A stretch of DNA of 64,000 bases from Serripes groenlandicus (GCA_031761405.1 JASEVX010000003.1:68611044-68675043); one strand, 5' to 3'. Positions 44,042-55,541 are shown, counted from the stretch's first letter. A program made the numbers and translations. Notes: a model not told the origin generated them from the letters alone.

Positions 44042-44274
44042 TTAACCCTTTCCCTCATACGACAATTCTGCAGCAGACGACTTTGAACATATTTTGTCGA
44101 AAAATAGAAAATCTCCATAATTGAATGGATAACCTATGACAAAAAGTGAAAAACATTGTGTCAAAAGGAGAAATTGCACGTTTTGTGCAATTTATTCTTT
44201 TGTCACTATGTTTTCGAAAAGCCGTCGTCTACTGCAAAGGCGTCAGAAAGCGTCTATATGAAGGAAAGGGTTAA
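44042..44274 (-). mobile_element. Family A MITE, reverse
   Basis: TTAACCCTTTCCCTCATACG to ATATGAAGGAAAGGGTTAA; the right-hand partner of the 6.1 kb copy in the inverted pair. Confidence 0.9.
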
Positions 44275-44894
44275 CTCAAAGTCCTATTAAATTGATGAAT
44301 ATGTTCTCAAAAAAACTCTTACTTGTGGCACCAAAAGCGTTCTGTTTTATGGTCAAATAGAGGTTTAAGAACATATTAAACACCCCCCTATCTGGAGATT
44401 TTTTTATAATTAAAATAGTAAATACATTTTGTAAATTTCTGTTTAAAAAAAATATAACAAATCATCTGAAAGCAACGAAATATTGTTTATTTATGTTTGG
44501 TACAAGTTCAATTGACTGCATGAATAGACAGAAGTTTTCAAAAAGCGGAAGTCAGGAAGTCAGTCGAACCTGTCTATCATTGGGTCACGTGATAAATTCA
44601 GCCAGTGACAGATCATTTGTTCTGGTAAAAGACGCGGTGATGTAGCCTCTCAAGCTTCCATTAACTATTTCAATAATCGCAACAATAGGCTGTCGACGGT
44701 TTGACGGCTTTATTGTCCTTGATCAAAAAGATGTTTTCCTTGTTACGTATCATTGCTCATGCCTCTGTGAGAATTTTGATGTTTCCACTTAGCTATTTAG
44801 TTGAGCAAGAACTAAAATAAATCCATAGCCGGTTCAAATCCAATATAAATAATATTAATTATTTTTTATTAAAATACATATTTAGACAAAACCC
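44275..44894. other. Stretch without recognised gene
   Basis: AT-rich, no named repeat seen. GGTCACGTGATAA near 44580 is an isolated E-box. Confidence 0.35.
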
Positions 44895-44990
44895 GGTTGA
44901 GCTTTTTGCAAACAATGCAGATTCAGGTGAGTCAGCTCGTAACGAGCTGTCTCACCTGAAATCTGCATTGTTTGGCTGTGAGTTATAAGA
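44895..44990. repeat. Family B palindromic core alone
   Basis: GCAAACAATGCAGATTCAGG and CACCTGAAATCTGCATTGTT arms around GTCAGCTCGTAACGAGCTG; a near-perfect hairpin with no MITE ends. Confidence 0.82.
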
Positions 44991-45482
44991 AATTCTAATT
45001 TAAGAAAAAGACAACTTGTCCATTAATTTAAACAACGGAAAAAGGAAAACACTTTGTTTGGATCCATCGAAAACAGCACGTATTAAAGGTGCTGAACGCC
45101 AGATTGGAGATCAACATTTTGAAATATTGCAACTTCTGAAAATATTGCTAATTGTGCCAACAAAGTAAGTAATAAGTAGTTCAAAAACTATTTTAACTGT
45201 AAGTGTTGAAAAACTGTCAATTGAAAGTCATGAAAATGTACACAATTATGCTTTCCGGGTATATCTACCCAGTATAAATGAAGCAAAAACGATCCATATG
45301 TAGATGGCAGATGGTTTATGGTACTGGAAAGTGAAATTAATACTCTAAATTAATCACAGAATTATGATTCTAATACCTCAAGAAGACGTTTGAACAGTTT
45401 TAAAACATTGACTATAATATCTATGTTCTGGAGTTCAGCAAGATCAGACAGATAGCTTGGATTTGGATTCTAGAGTTAATCT
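44991..45482. other. Stretch without recognised gene
   Basis: AT-rich, no recognised feature. Confidence 0.35.
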
Positions 45483-45895
45483 TAACCTTTTCCCCACATG
45501 TAGGACGCTTTCCAACGCCTCTGCAGCAAACAATTCTAGTCTCCTATTGTTTTACTAATACAAAATTATTTGAAAATCAGCCCGACACTTTCGGAAGAGA
45601 AGATTTTTTAAGTTTTCACTATAGCCATATAAGGCAAGAGAACCCCGCCCCCTTGCGGCCATGTTTTTCGACCAATCAACTTGGCTTGAAGGAATCTGAT
45701 AGAGGGTCAACCAAGAAACATTTCTACACCATTATTTGAAAATCGGCCTGACACTTTCTGAGGAGATCTTTTTTTAAGATTTCACTATAGCCATATAAGG
45801 AAAAAAAGCCCCGCCCCCTGGCGGCCATGTTTTAAGACCAATCAATATGTATTTCAAGTCGTCTGCTGCAGATTTGTTGCACGTGGGATAGGGTA
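45483..45895 (+). mobile_element. Family A MITE split by a 168-bp-type repeat fragment
   Basis: TTAACCTTTTCCCCACATGT, CTCTGCAGCAAACAATT on the left; CAAGTCGTCTGCTGCAGATT, GTGGGATAGGGTAAA on the right. Between them (45550-45846) lie two reversed units of the repeat at 41054-42162. Confidence 0.72.
45550..45846 (-). repeat. Reversed fragment of the 168-bp-unit repeat
   Basis: GAAAATCAGCCCGACACTTT, TTCACTATAGCCATATAAGG and GACCAATCAACTTGGCTTGA are the reverse complement of the tandem units at 41-42 kb; about 1.8 units. Confidence 0.88.
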
Positions 45896-46149
45896 AATAA
45901 TGCACTAGTCGCAAATAGTTGGTATCCTAGAGCGCAGACGAGATGAAGGGCGGTAAAGGAGACAAATGAAGCATGAATCATCAACACAAAGACTTGGCCT
46001 CTGTAAACAATTTATTTGCATGTACTAAATATCTCAACAATCTCGAGGAATAGATGACAAGACAAATATACGACGTTCCTTCAGTATGAGACGCGCCTGG
46101 CGACTTTGGGCTCTTATTTACTCCGTGTCCTTTAAAGTAACGGTGATGG

Positions 46150-46292
46150 ACATTCCGTCTCCGTGAGATAGAGGTTTAGAGTAATGATTCCTTAGGAGGC
46201 GAAAAGTATATGTCCGGGTAAGCCTGCGCTTAGGCTGATGCGGGTTGATACTTTACGCAGAGTCCACAATGTTGGTTTTCTCGTGGAACGGC
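46150..46292 (-). mobile_element. Partial family C MITE (right half)
   Basis: GGACATTCCGTCTCCGTGAG to TTCTCGTGGAACGGCTC; the left half is absent. Confidence 0.8.
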
Positions 46293-46368
46293 TCATATAC
46301 AGATATACGTAAAAGGCAAGTTTCTAAAACTTCGTATGTATGATACGTTGTCCCTTTACCCCGCGGAA

Positions 46369-46412
46369 CCCTTTCCCACATATCGACGATTGTTGACGCT
46401 TCTGTAACAAGC
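46369..46412 (+). repeat. Family A left-end fragment
   Basis: AACCCTTTCCCACATATCGA with TTGTTGACGCTTCTGTAAC; only the first ~45 bp of the family. Confidence 0.55.
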
Positions 46413-46426
46413 TGAATCGCATGAAA

Positions 46427-46639
46427 TTAACCCTTTCAGCGCCGAATTGTTTAAAGTAGACTCTTCCATGTTCAATCTCGGACGACTCTATTTTCATGTT
46501 ATAGGATTTTTGGAATATATTTATAACACACAGCCAAACAATGCAGATTTCAGGTGAGACAGCTCGTTACGAGCTGACTCACCTGAATCTGCATTGTTTT
46601 CAAAAAGCTCAATATTGCCTTTGGCGATGAAAGAGTTAA
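46427..46639 (+). mobile_element. Family B MITE, full length (reference copy)
   Basis: TTAACCCTTTCAGCGCCGAA to TTTGGCGATGAAAGAGTTAA. The core is a 60-base imperfect palindrome, ACAATGCAGATTTCAGGTGA to TCACCTGAATCTGCATTGT, centred on GCTCGTTACGAGC. Ends and TTAA sites suggest the same transposition type as family A. Confidence 0.88.
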
Positions 46640-46896
46640 CATTGTTTGCCTTATAGTTGTCAAACTATTGAACAAATCTTATTACATGACAAAAACAGTC
46701 ACCCGATTTTTTTTACATGGAATAATTTACTTTAGGGAAATTCGGCGCTGATCGAGTCTAACGTAGCGTATATCAGGACTGAATAAGAGATCAAGTGATT
46801 CAAGAATTCTCGAATCAGTTGAAGATCGGATCTGAAATCTGATTGTATTAAACATCCAGTATGTCAACGGTTTTGATAGTGAAGCTGCGTGAAGCA

Positions 46897-46962
46897 ATTT
46901 TGGGTCTTAATTTTGGGTCTTAATTTTGGGTCTTAATTTTGGGTCTTAATTTTGGGTCCCCG
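46897..46962. repeat. 13-bp tandem repeat, 5 units
   Basis: AATTTTGGGTCTT repeated five times. Confidence 0.96.
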
Positions 46963-46988
46963 CAATTTTATCATACGAAAACATAATT

Positions 46989-47249
46989 GAGCCGTTCCGT
47001 GAAAAAACCAACATAATGGCCTCTGCGTAATGTGTCGACCAATATCAGCCTGGCCAGTCCGCGCAGGCTAATCCGGGCCGACACATTCCGTCTCAGGGGG
47101 ATAGAGGTATAGTGTAATGATTCTTGAAACAGAAAATCCGCAGGAGGCGAAAATTGTCTGTCCGGGTTTACCCAAGCGACATGCTTAGGCTGATCAGGTT
47201 CGATACTTTACGCAGAGTCCACAATGTTGGTTATCTCACCAGACGGCTC
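46989..47249 (-). mobile_element. Family C MITE
   Basis: GAGCCGTTCCGTGAAAAAAC to TTATCTCACCAGACGGCTC; full length, flanks AATT and ATAT do not match. Confidence 0.9.
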
Positions 47250-47305
47250 ATATTGGTATATTACTAGTTGGGCTTGACCTTCATTTTTTTTGGTCAGAAT
47301 GTGCA

Positions 47306-47540
47306 TTTATTGATTGTTTGGTATTTAACGCCAATTTCAACAATTTTTCAGTTATATCACGGCGGTTCCTGGGTAAGTTACAAGTACTACTGGTCTATTT
47401 ATCAGTCATAATTATAACCCCGCAACACTGAGCGCCAAGGAAGGTAGGCATTGCCAACTGGTATGATAAGACCGGGGACCGAACCCGCGACCAACCACTC
47501 CCGAGGCGAACGCTCTACCACTGCACCACCGAGACATATA
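47306..47540 (-). mobile_element. SINE with a different tRNA-like head, reverse
   Basis: The tail/body (TTGGTATTTAACGCCAATTT, AGTTATATCACGGCGG) resembles the second SINE type, but the reversed head (GGGGACCGAACCCGCGACC, GCGAACGCTCTACCACTGCA) is of another tRNA kind. It suggests heads are exchanged on a common body. Confidence 0.7.
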
Positions 47541-47744
47541 AGCGGACGGTGAAAACACTGGCGAGACTGTGCGAGTCTGAACGAGATTGTGCAATGCGTA
47601 CGTAAGTCCGAGTCTTCACTGCACGCAGTTGCCCTTAGACACCATTTAAATTATATATGACTGTTAATTGTCATGAAATTGAGTCATATTAAGAATATAA
47701 GCTGCTGAGAGTCTGTCGCGAAGTTGATAACAAGTTAAATAGTA

Positions 47745-47935
47745 TATATGTGTGTTTGTATATATTTGTATATGTATGTATGAGGATGTGTATGTGTATG
47801 TAAGTATATCGGTATGTATTTGTATGTATATATGTTTATGTACGTGTTTATATGGGTGTACGTATGCGTGTTTATATGGGTGTACGTATGCGTGTGTGCA
47901 TAACTGAGTATAGAGGTATATATAAGTTGAAGGCC
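47745..47935. repeat. TGTA/TATG-rich low-complexity tract
   Basis: Irregular repeats of TGTATGTA and two copies of TATATGGGTGTACGTATGCG. Confidence 0.85.
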
Positions 47936-48006
47936 TTATGCTAGATAAGATTATTTTCTTTGTACATCAAAATACATCTTAATATGCAACCCTCATTACA
48001 TAAAGA

Positions 48007-48007
<1 letters not shown>

Positions 48008-48040
<33 letters not shown>

Positions 48041-48049
48041 ATTATTATT
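48008..48049. repeat. (ATT)n microsatellite
   Basis: About 14 imperfect ATT units. Confidence 0.95.
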
Positions 48050-50460
48050 TAGCTGAACGTGGCTTAGTCGTTATTTTGTACGACCTTGATTTACGGTCTA
48101 TTTTGTAGGCGGGCAGCCATATGCAACAATTTGTCTTCTACCAATCAGTTAAAAATCGATAATCGGCTATATAGAAATAAGAAGGGCAGTGTAACAAATG
48201 TGGGCATAACTTTCTTAATGTTTATTATATTTTAAGTTCGCATTCATATTTGGGAAGAACAAAATCTCTCGATTTCAATTATGTAATTTGCTTTAATTAG
48301 AAATAAAATTTAGGTGGGGGAATTTATATAAACATTAGGTGACCCTATATTCCTATTGAATTACATATGATTTTTGATAATTACACAGAAATTGCCATCA
48401 AATTTCGTTGGTTAATTAGTTATAACTTGTTTTCCTTTAAACTTTTTATAAGTTCGCATTCACATTCGTAAAGTATATTCATTTGTTTAAAGAAGGATAT
48501 CATTTTTTATGAAATTAAGAAAGATTTAGGCGGGGGAATTAATGCTTTTGTCAAATAACATGTAAGTATTTTTTGTGTTCGGTGGAGTCCGTCAAACAGT
48601 AGCGGAAACTTACGAAGTTAATCGGATTTCACCGCTACTGGTTTTATGACTTCGATGTTTTATTGCAGGGCAATAAAATCTTATTCTTTCAGGGCAGGTT
48701 TTAAATATCTGGATAATTAAGAATTGAATTAAGAGTTAAATTTAAATCAAATATTTTTTATCCTCGCGCAATAACAATATGAATATTATTAAATAATAGC
48801 CCGCCGTTGACAGAATTATTACCTGTAAATTAAGGCCAATTATGTATTTGTCATATTTAAATGGGTTAAAAGAATAGGAACAATAATTCATTTTGAGTAT
48901 CAGCGGAAAAAAAGTATACATGATACGTTGTCAATCTCACTAGGATTGATTATCCGATGTTGGTTATGGAAATAATACTGACCCAAAACTGTTAAATACA
49001 TACGTTTGATGCGTAATAAAAAAAAAAAAAAAAAAGATCATGTAATCTACACAAATGTTATTAACTTTACTAAAATCATCTTAGATTAATACACTTTATT
49101 GTTCACACAGTGTTTATGTATGTTGACAATATTTATGTGCAAACGGAAATGCGGTAAAAACTGTTTTCATAATATATACAAATAAAAACATTTTAATTGC
49201 TACCTTTTTGCAATAAAAATATGCCAGCTTCTTGTAATTTTTATATAAAATGTGAAAAAAATTAAGGAAACACAATTTGTGTTATTAAGATAACCCTTTT
49301 GTTATTATTAACACACTATTATTTCTAAAAAGTTAATTAAAACTACAAAAAGTATTTTCTTTTTTTTTAATACTGTTTATGACAACTCTCAATGGATACC
49401 TTGTAATTATGATGCTGTTTTTCAAAACATCATCTCAATTTTAATGTATTATTATAAGTGTCAAATGTGTGTATTCAGGTTAATCTGTAATGCTCTAATA
49501 GACACTGCCCCGGGCGTTTTATAAGTTAATTGGGTCATAAAAACCAGGATTGACATTTTCTGCCATTTGTTATTATCAGCGTGACTTAATATAGATTAAA
49601 TTAAAAGTTACGACATAATATTTATTATTATTGTTATCAGTTTCATGAAAATATTTAATATCATTTCTGAATAATGGATTTTCTGTATTGTTTATTTTGA
49701 TACAGGTTGGATTGATTTTATTTTCAAAGCAAATCCAAATATAATTTGAACTTATGAAGTATGGGTTCTGATCTTCGTATACAAAATAGCTAAAATCTGC
49801 ATATTAAGCTGAGAAGTTAAAAATCTTACATTATCATTTTTGATTTTTTTATATATATATAGCGACTTTCAGTTTTATATTGGTGGCTGAAGTCAGCCCT
49901 AAGTGAATCTCTTTGTTTTTTAATACAAAAGTAAAACTGCTCGGATTATACTTTTTATTAAACACTTTATTATAAATTCATGCTTCGGCTTTTTTTAAAT
50001 TAAATTAATGGTTATTTTTTTATGAAAAATCAATTTTAAACTTGATTTTATATTAAAACGTAAAACACAAATTTTGCTATGCTCTTTTAAATATAGCATA
50101 TCCCTATAATAAAACCGTTAACCTACCAAGATCAAAACTGCTAAATCCGTTTGAATTACCCTGATGATTTATGATTTATGACCCCTACGAATTGCGTCGG
50201 TGATCTTCGTAAACTGCCGAAAGATAAGAAACTCCGGCGATCGATTAGGTGAAATATCGATAAAAGTTATTGAGTGAAACCGGAGAAGACAGATTGTTGG
50301 ATATGAAAGACTGTCGTGAAACTGTAAATATGCTCGTCTAGCTAAACTGTCAGGGCGCGTAACAAGTAGTGTTTTCTACTGACCTATCTCATTTGTATGA
50401 CTTTTACATTCCAAATGTTTAATGAACTTCATTAACGACGGCTTAATTCAATAAATCTGA
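48050..50460. other. 2.4-kb AT-rich stretch free of the window's repeat families
   Basis: No MITE, SINE or satellite seen over 2.4 kb. There is an old internal duplication: AAGTTCGCATTCATATT...TTAGGTGGGGGAATTTA at about 48235-48330 and a diverged copy at about 48450-48545. Poly-A at 49020-49036. No exon recognised. Confidence 0.45.
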
Positions 50461-50462
50461 TT

Positions 50463-50735
50463 GCCCCTTTTCCCACATACAGCATATACAGAGCATCAGC
50501 GACTGTCAAAAATCGATAACAAAAATTACATCGAATTATAGAGGAACGTTTTAGTTTTTTCCCTATACCAATTTCGACAACATCTAAACAAAAAGTATCG
50601 AGTGTATAATTGAAAGTAAAATTATTGAATAGAGGTGTTCACATTACAAACATTTTCTCCTTTTTTCTAAATGCTTTCAAAATGTGTCAGCTGCTGATGC
50701 TACTAACATCTGTATGCACGTAGAAAAGAGGTTGA
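50463..50735 (+). repeat. Degenerate family A MITE
   Basis: CCCCTTTTCCCACATACAGC, AATTGAAAGTAAAATTATTG and GTGTCAGCTGCTGATGC in family order; ends decayed. Confidence 0.45.
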
Positions 50736-50815
50736 AATACCATAACACTTGAGAGGCTTACGTGTGGTCTTCATTAGCGTTATGCTAATTAAGAGTACAC
50801 AATTCTTACTAAATA

Positions 50816-51065
50816 GGAAAAACCAACGTTATGGCCTCTGCGTAATTTATCAACCCAGATCAGCCTGCACAGTCCGCGCAGACTGATCCGGGCCGACACA
50901 TTCCGTCTCAGGGGGTATAGAGGTATAGAGTAGTGATTCCTGAAACAGAAAATCCACAGGAGGCGAAAAGTGTCTATCCGGGTAAGCCTGCGCGGCATGA
51001 TTAGACTGATCCGGATCGATACTTAACGCAGAGTCCAAAATGTTGGTTTTCTCGCGGGACGGTCT
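50816..51065 (-). mobile_element. Family C MITE, left end trimmed
   Basis: Begins at AGGAAAAACCAACGTTATGG without the GAGCCGTCCC terminus and ends TTTTCTCGCGGGACGGTCTC. Confidence 0.85.
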
Positions 51066-51074
51066 CACCCAACA

Positions 51075-51295
51075 GTTTACCATTTCTCTTTTACAACAAT
51101 TCATCAGCAGACGACTTTGATTATACCCAAAATTATACAAAAATATCTGTAAACCAAAGCATATTCTTTTGAAAACACTGTTTCAAAATGGGTAATTGCT
51201 CCTAATTAGAAATTTCTCCTTTTTGCCCTATGTTTTCAAAAGTCGTATTTTACAGAGGCACCAGAAAGCGTCTGTATGTGGGGAACCGTTAGATC
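51075..51295 (+). mobile_element. Diverged family A MITE
   Basis: CAATTCATCAGCAGACGACT, GGGTAATTGCTCCTAATTAG, ending GTATGTGGGGAACCGTTAG. Confidence 0.6.
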
Positions 51296-52127
51296 ATGAA
51301 CCCGAGAAATGAACGGCATCGGGCGAAGATGCATCTTATAAGCGACTAGAATTTTTGAAAAAGGAGACTCAAAATACACTATACTATGCATACACACAGT
51401 TCCTATAAGACTATATGTAACTTTTAACAATACTCTAGATTGTTCTAGTTGTATGCTAATGCACCTTTTTACGTTGTTCAATCTCATTAAAACCAGGCCA
51501 AAACTTCGCTCGCTCGTATATAGATCTGATGACTGTCCCATACAGATCGGCTCAGATTTGACCTCTGCGTAAGCCATTCAAATTGTCGCTTACAAAATCG
51601 TTCGGTATAAATCAGGTAAGAGAAGCGGCGATTGTCGAGTTTTCCGATCGTATAGAAACAAGCGTTAGTCGAATCGTGCTCTTTCATTTGTCAATAAATA
51701 TTTATTATTATTTCATAGTCTTAACCATTTCTGTATGTATATTTGTGACTATCAACCATGAGCTGTTTATGCTTAAGTTGAAAATAAAATATCTGTTCTG
51801 TTCTGTATTATGCCAATTATTTGACCTAACACGAAACAAGATATTAAAAGACATCCACCCTTTGACTGCTGGAACCAATTTTGGGACATTTGTATTCCTA
51901 TATATGGCTATGAACTCTTCCGAATGCAAGGCTAAACAAGTCCATTTTAAAAAGTCAGCATTGAAAAGGTTAGATAACCTGTTTAGTGCTTACATGTCAA
52001 TCCTTTTTTCGTGTAAATATAAAGCATGCATATGCGTATGTAATTATTGGGATACAATATTTTAATTATGATAAGATGTTGGCTGTGAATAAGTTATGGG
52101 ACTCAGGTTTATCCTAAATTATTTTGT
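51296..52127. other. Stretch without a supported gene
   Basis: A 160-codon frame (51583-52065, +) starts at TTG, is AT-rich in composition and has no domain I recognise, so I do not call it. No named repeat seen. Confidence 0.35.
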
Positions 52128-52310
52128 ATTAGCTATTTCAGCTCAGAATTCCATAAAGCAGACACTTCCATATTCAAAATCAGGCGACTCCATTTTTCAT
52201 GTTATAAGAGTTCGGGAATATTTTGACACCCAAAAGGTAAGCAATGCTGACTGCAGGTGAAACAGCATCTATATTGTTTGCAAATATCTTCTTTGTTGCC
52301 ATTGTTATAT
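52128..52310 (+). mobile_element. Decayed family B MITE
   Basis: TATTTCAGCTCAGAATTCCA, CATATTCAAAATCAGGCGAC, GCAATGCTGACTGCAGGTGA, ending TTTGTTGCCATTG. The palindrome is partly deleted. Confidence 0.65.
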
Positions 52311-52437
52311 ATATCGCGTATTTAAGTCGTTATATGCACATGTAAGTGTCCCACTCTTCTGCGCTAGTTTATCACACAGTGTAAACACGGAGTCTCATAA
52401 TCCTCACAACGCGTGTCTTACTCGCTTGATTCATGTT

Positions 52438-52672
52438 TGGCTTCTGCGTAATGTACCGACCCAGATCAGTCTGCGCAGTCCGCGCAGACTGATCCGGGCC
52501 GACACATTCCGTCTCAGGGGGATAGAGGTATAGAATAATGATTCTCGAAACAGAAAATCCACAGGAGGCGAAAAGTGTCTGTCCGGGTTAGCCTGCGCGG
52601 CATGCTTTAGCTGATCCGGGTCGATACTTTACGATGAGTCCACAGTGTTTGTTTTCTCGCGGGAAGGCTCAT
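52438..52672 (-). mobile_element. Family C MITE, left end missing
   Basis: Starts at TTGGCTTCTGCGTAATGTAC and ends GTTTTCTCGCGGGAAGGCTC, followed by ATAT. Confidence 0.85.
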
Positions 52673-52674
52673 AT

Positions 52675-53028
52675 ATATAGTCAATATCCCCATCATGTTT
52701 TTAATGGAAAATGGTAATAAATGACAATTATTTCAAACAAAATTGGCAAAATATTGACCAACTTAAAATAAAATGATAAACAATCCCAAATTGAAGTCGT
52801 AAAACTATAGCAATTAATGTCACGATCGCGCTAGTGTCATAAAAAACGACGTCTTCACGAGTGGCTGACTATGGAAATAAAACAATTTCCGAACAGTATC
52901 GAGACAGATCAGCACGCACATCTGACCAGTCTGGTTGGTTCATGAACTGTTCGGAAATGAATCACAGAAGCTTCAAAAGACATCTTACAGAGAGTATGGA
53001 AGTATTGGCATTGTTCTACACTTGATAC
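52675..53028. other. Stretch without recognised gene
   Basis: No named repeat or exon. GAACTGTTCGGAAATG and TTTCCGAACAGT form a short inverted pair. Confidence 0.35.
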
Positions 53029-53292
53029 GAGCCCCTGTAGCTCAGTCGGTAGCGACGCGGGCTGTCAATGCAGGGGTTGTGAGTTCGAATCCCAGCTCTG
53101 ACAACATTCTTTCCGACCTTTGACATAAGTCACTGTGACATGCGTCATTCGTCCTTCACCATTGGGCTGTTTAACAGTCTATGTTGTGTGGTGTACTGGT
53201 GTGGGAAAAACCAGTAAACGCATGAGTAGATGAACTGGTCGCCGTGATATGACCTGAAAATTGTTGAAAACGGCGTTAAACCCTAATCAACA
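53029..53292 (+). mobile_element. tRNA-headed SINE with well-preserved head
   Basis: GCCCCTGTAGCTCAGTCGGT and GTGAGTTCGAATCCCAG give clear A- and B-box words; body to AACGGCGTTAAACCCTAATC. ACACTTG occurs on both sides as a possible short duplication. Confidence 0.88.
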
Positions 53293-53329
53293 CTTGTCAA
53301 AAGTACCACAATCACCTGTCAAATGCGCC

Positions 53330-53400
53330 CATCCTCGGTACCCAGGCTATTCATAACATATATGATTACCATGTTATGAATAGCCTGGGTACCGAGGATG
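53330..53400. repeat. Perfect 30-bp inverted repeat with 11-base loop
   Basis: Arms 53330-53359 (CATCCTCGGTACCCAGGCTA...) and 53371-53400 (...TAGCCTGGGTACCGAGGATG) are exact reverse complements. Confidence 0.97.
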
Positions 53401-54402
53401 AATGCGCTTGACCAACACACTTAGATCTGCTTATGCAGACGGAAACATGTATTTTGCAAACCATAATAAGCTTTCTTTGATACAACATTGTTTAACAAAG
53501 GGGGAGAATACTTTCAGATTCCTTATAAACTATTTTTTTTCCGATAGTCGTCTATTTTGAAGATGTCAACTGCAAACTGTAACCGGGCAATATTTATAAG
53601 TATTCCGGTTGCTGACGACAAACCCAGCAAGCGCGATCGGTATTCAAGTTTGCATAAATAGCAGTTTGATCACTACAAATGGCTGACATTATTTTCAAAA
53701 CACTTCCTTAATTTTCATTTTGATGGAAAAGTGAAATGCATATGCACCATACATGTTTTGAAGCAATCGAACAAACCCAGAATTCTTCTCTTTAGTGATA
53801 ACGTCGTAAATTGATGTTGGAAGTAAATACATTCCTTAAAAATCAAATCCACGATGTATTAACGATGATATCAGAGGATAGCCAAAAATATCCTTACATC
53901 ATGCAATGACCTTCAACTTCTTTGCCCAAATCATTCATTAATACTTTGAAACAGTAATTGCTTTTGTGCGTGACTGTCGATTACGCGATTTAATGCATCA
54001 AATAAATGCCATTACTACGAGTTCTTTTAAACAACGTCCCCGTGGGGAAAGCCCCCAAACAAATACAAGAAATGTTTGATGTAATCGAAATAACAACCAA
54101 CTAATTTCATTGACCCAGAATCATTTCATGATAGATCAGTTATCGTTGTATACCTTGGTATACCATGGTATTGAAATCGACGATAGGCTTCAGCCTCTTA
54201 CATCCATCTCTTTGGTATATAAATTCCACGCTTCTGCTGCATCATACTTTGGGGCATTTCTTTTTATTGGAACATGCTTCCAACACACATTTAACTTATT
54301 TTTTAAAACTATTGTAACTACATGTATAGTACGGTAAATATGTTATTATAAAGACACGTTTCGTGTCACACGATGTAGATTCAATTGATATTGTTCACTT
54401 GC
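53401..54402. other. Stretch without recognised gene
   Basis: One 75-codon frame at 54110-54337 has no recognisable domain. No named repeat. Confidence 0.35.
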
Positions 54403-54651
54403 GCTGGCCGAGCCTCGGTTATTCAGGCGGTAGCGACGCGAGCTATTAATCCAGGTATTGTTAGTTCGAACACTAGTTACAACAACACTATTTCCGACGT
54501 TTGACAACTATGGAAAATCCGCCCGTTGCTTGGAAAGAATGTTGTGTGGAGTACTGGTGGGAGAAAGCCAGGAAACACATAAGTATGTGAACTGACCACC
54601 ATGATATGACTGAACGATTGTTGAATATGGTGTCAACCCCAATCAATCAAT
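54403..54651 (+). mobile_element. tRNA-headed SINE, diverged
   Basis: GGCCGAGCCTCGGTTATTCA, GTTAGTTCGAACACTAG, then GGAGTACTGGTGGGAGAAAG and CAACCCCAATCAATCAATTG. A deletion removes part of the body. Confidence 0.82.
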
Positions 54652-55209
54652 TGTATGAGCGGTGTTGCAGGAAAACCCACATTAACGTAATTATAACAGG
54701 TTTAAGAAAATACATGCATTCACAATGGATACTGCTTTAAAGAAGTTTCTTAAAGTTTCTTGAAACATTCCAATACTAATCGACAAAACAGATCAGACAT
54801 CACTTGTACGCTTGCGTTAGGATTAGTTGCAGAGTGCCACCCTTTGAAGACTTCGGGTTTAAAATATGAAAACTGTTTTTCAGAAATTTCCTTCTATGAC
54901 TCTTTGGCAAACAGTGCAGAACCAGATACGATTGCAGGCTGGATCTACACTCGTCGCTGAAACCTGATGGTCGGTTTTCGCAAACCACCGCTCTTATAAA
55001 TTAGATTCTAAACTCTCTTTTAGAATAGGGTTAAACATGTCATCGTCTAAACCGATAGTCATAACACATCTCTCTGGCTACACTTTTAGACTTTAGTCTG
55101 TGTTTATAGTAATTACTTATCAAATCTTAACGAACAATGATGGTTCTGGAAAGCACGGATGTACGAACTAATTCGCCAACCATTCTACATTAATTATAGT
55201 TCTAAATGT
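54652..55209. other. Stretch without recognised gene
   Basis: A 66-codon frame (54760-54960) is not recognised. No named repeat. Confidence 0.35.
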
Positions 55210-55288
55210 GATGAATAGTCTAAATTATGTTACTTAGTGAACTTATAACTGTAATTAGAAGGATCTTTAGCTTGATTAGTCTGAACTT

Positions 55289-55541
55289 GAGGCGTTCCGC
55301 GAGAAAACCAACATTATGGCCTCTACGTAAAGTGTCGATCCGGATCAGGCAAAGCATGCCACGAAGACTTACCCGGATATACACTTTTCACCTCCTGTGG
55401 ATTTTCTGTTTCGGGAATCATTACCCTATACCTCTATCTTCTTGAGACGAAATGTGTTGGCCCGGATCAGTCTGCGCGGACTGGGCAGGCTGATCTGGGT
55501 CGATACATTACGCAGAAGCCATAATGTTGGTTTTCTCGCTC
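55289..55541 (+). mobile_element. Family C MITE, triplication unit 1
   Basis: GAGGCGTTCCGCGAGAAAAC to GTTGGTTTTCTCGCTC; the last ~8 bases of the right terminal repeat are missing. Confidence 0.88.

Noticed and set aside
51583..52065. 160-codon frame on the plus strand
   Set aside because: TTG start, AT-driven composition, no domain and no splice context; a shorter frame is open opposite it.
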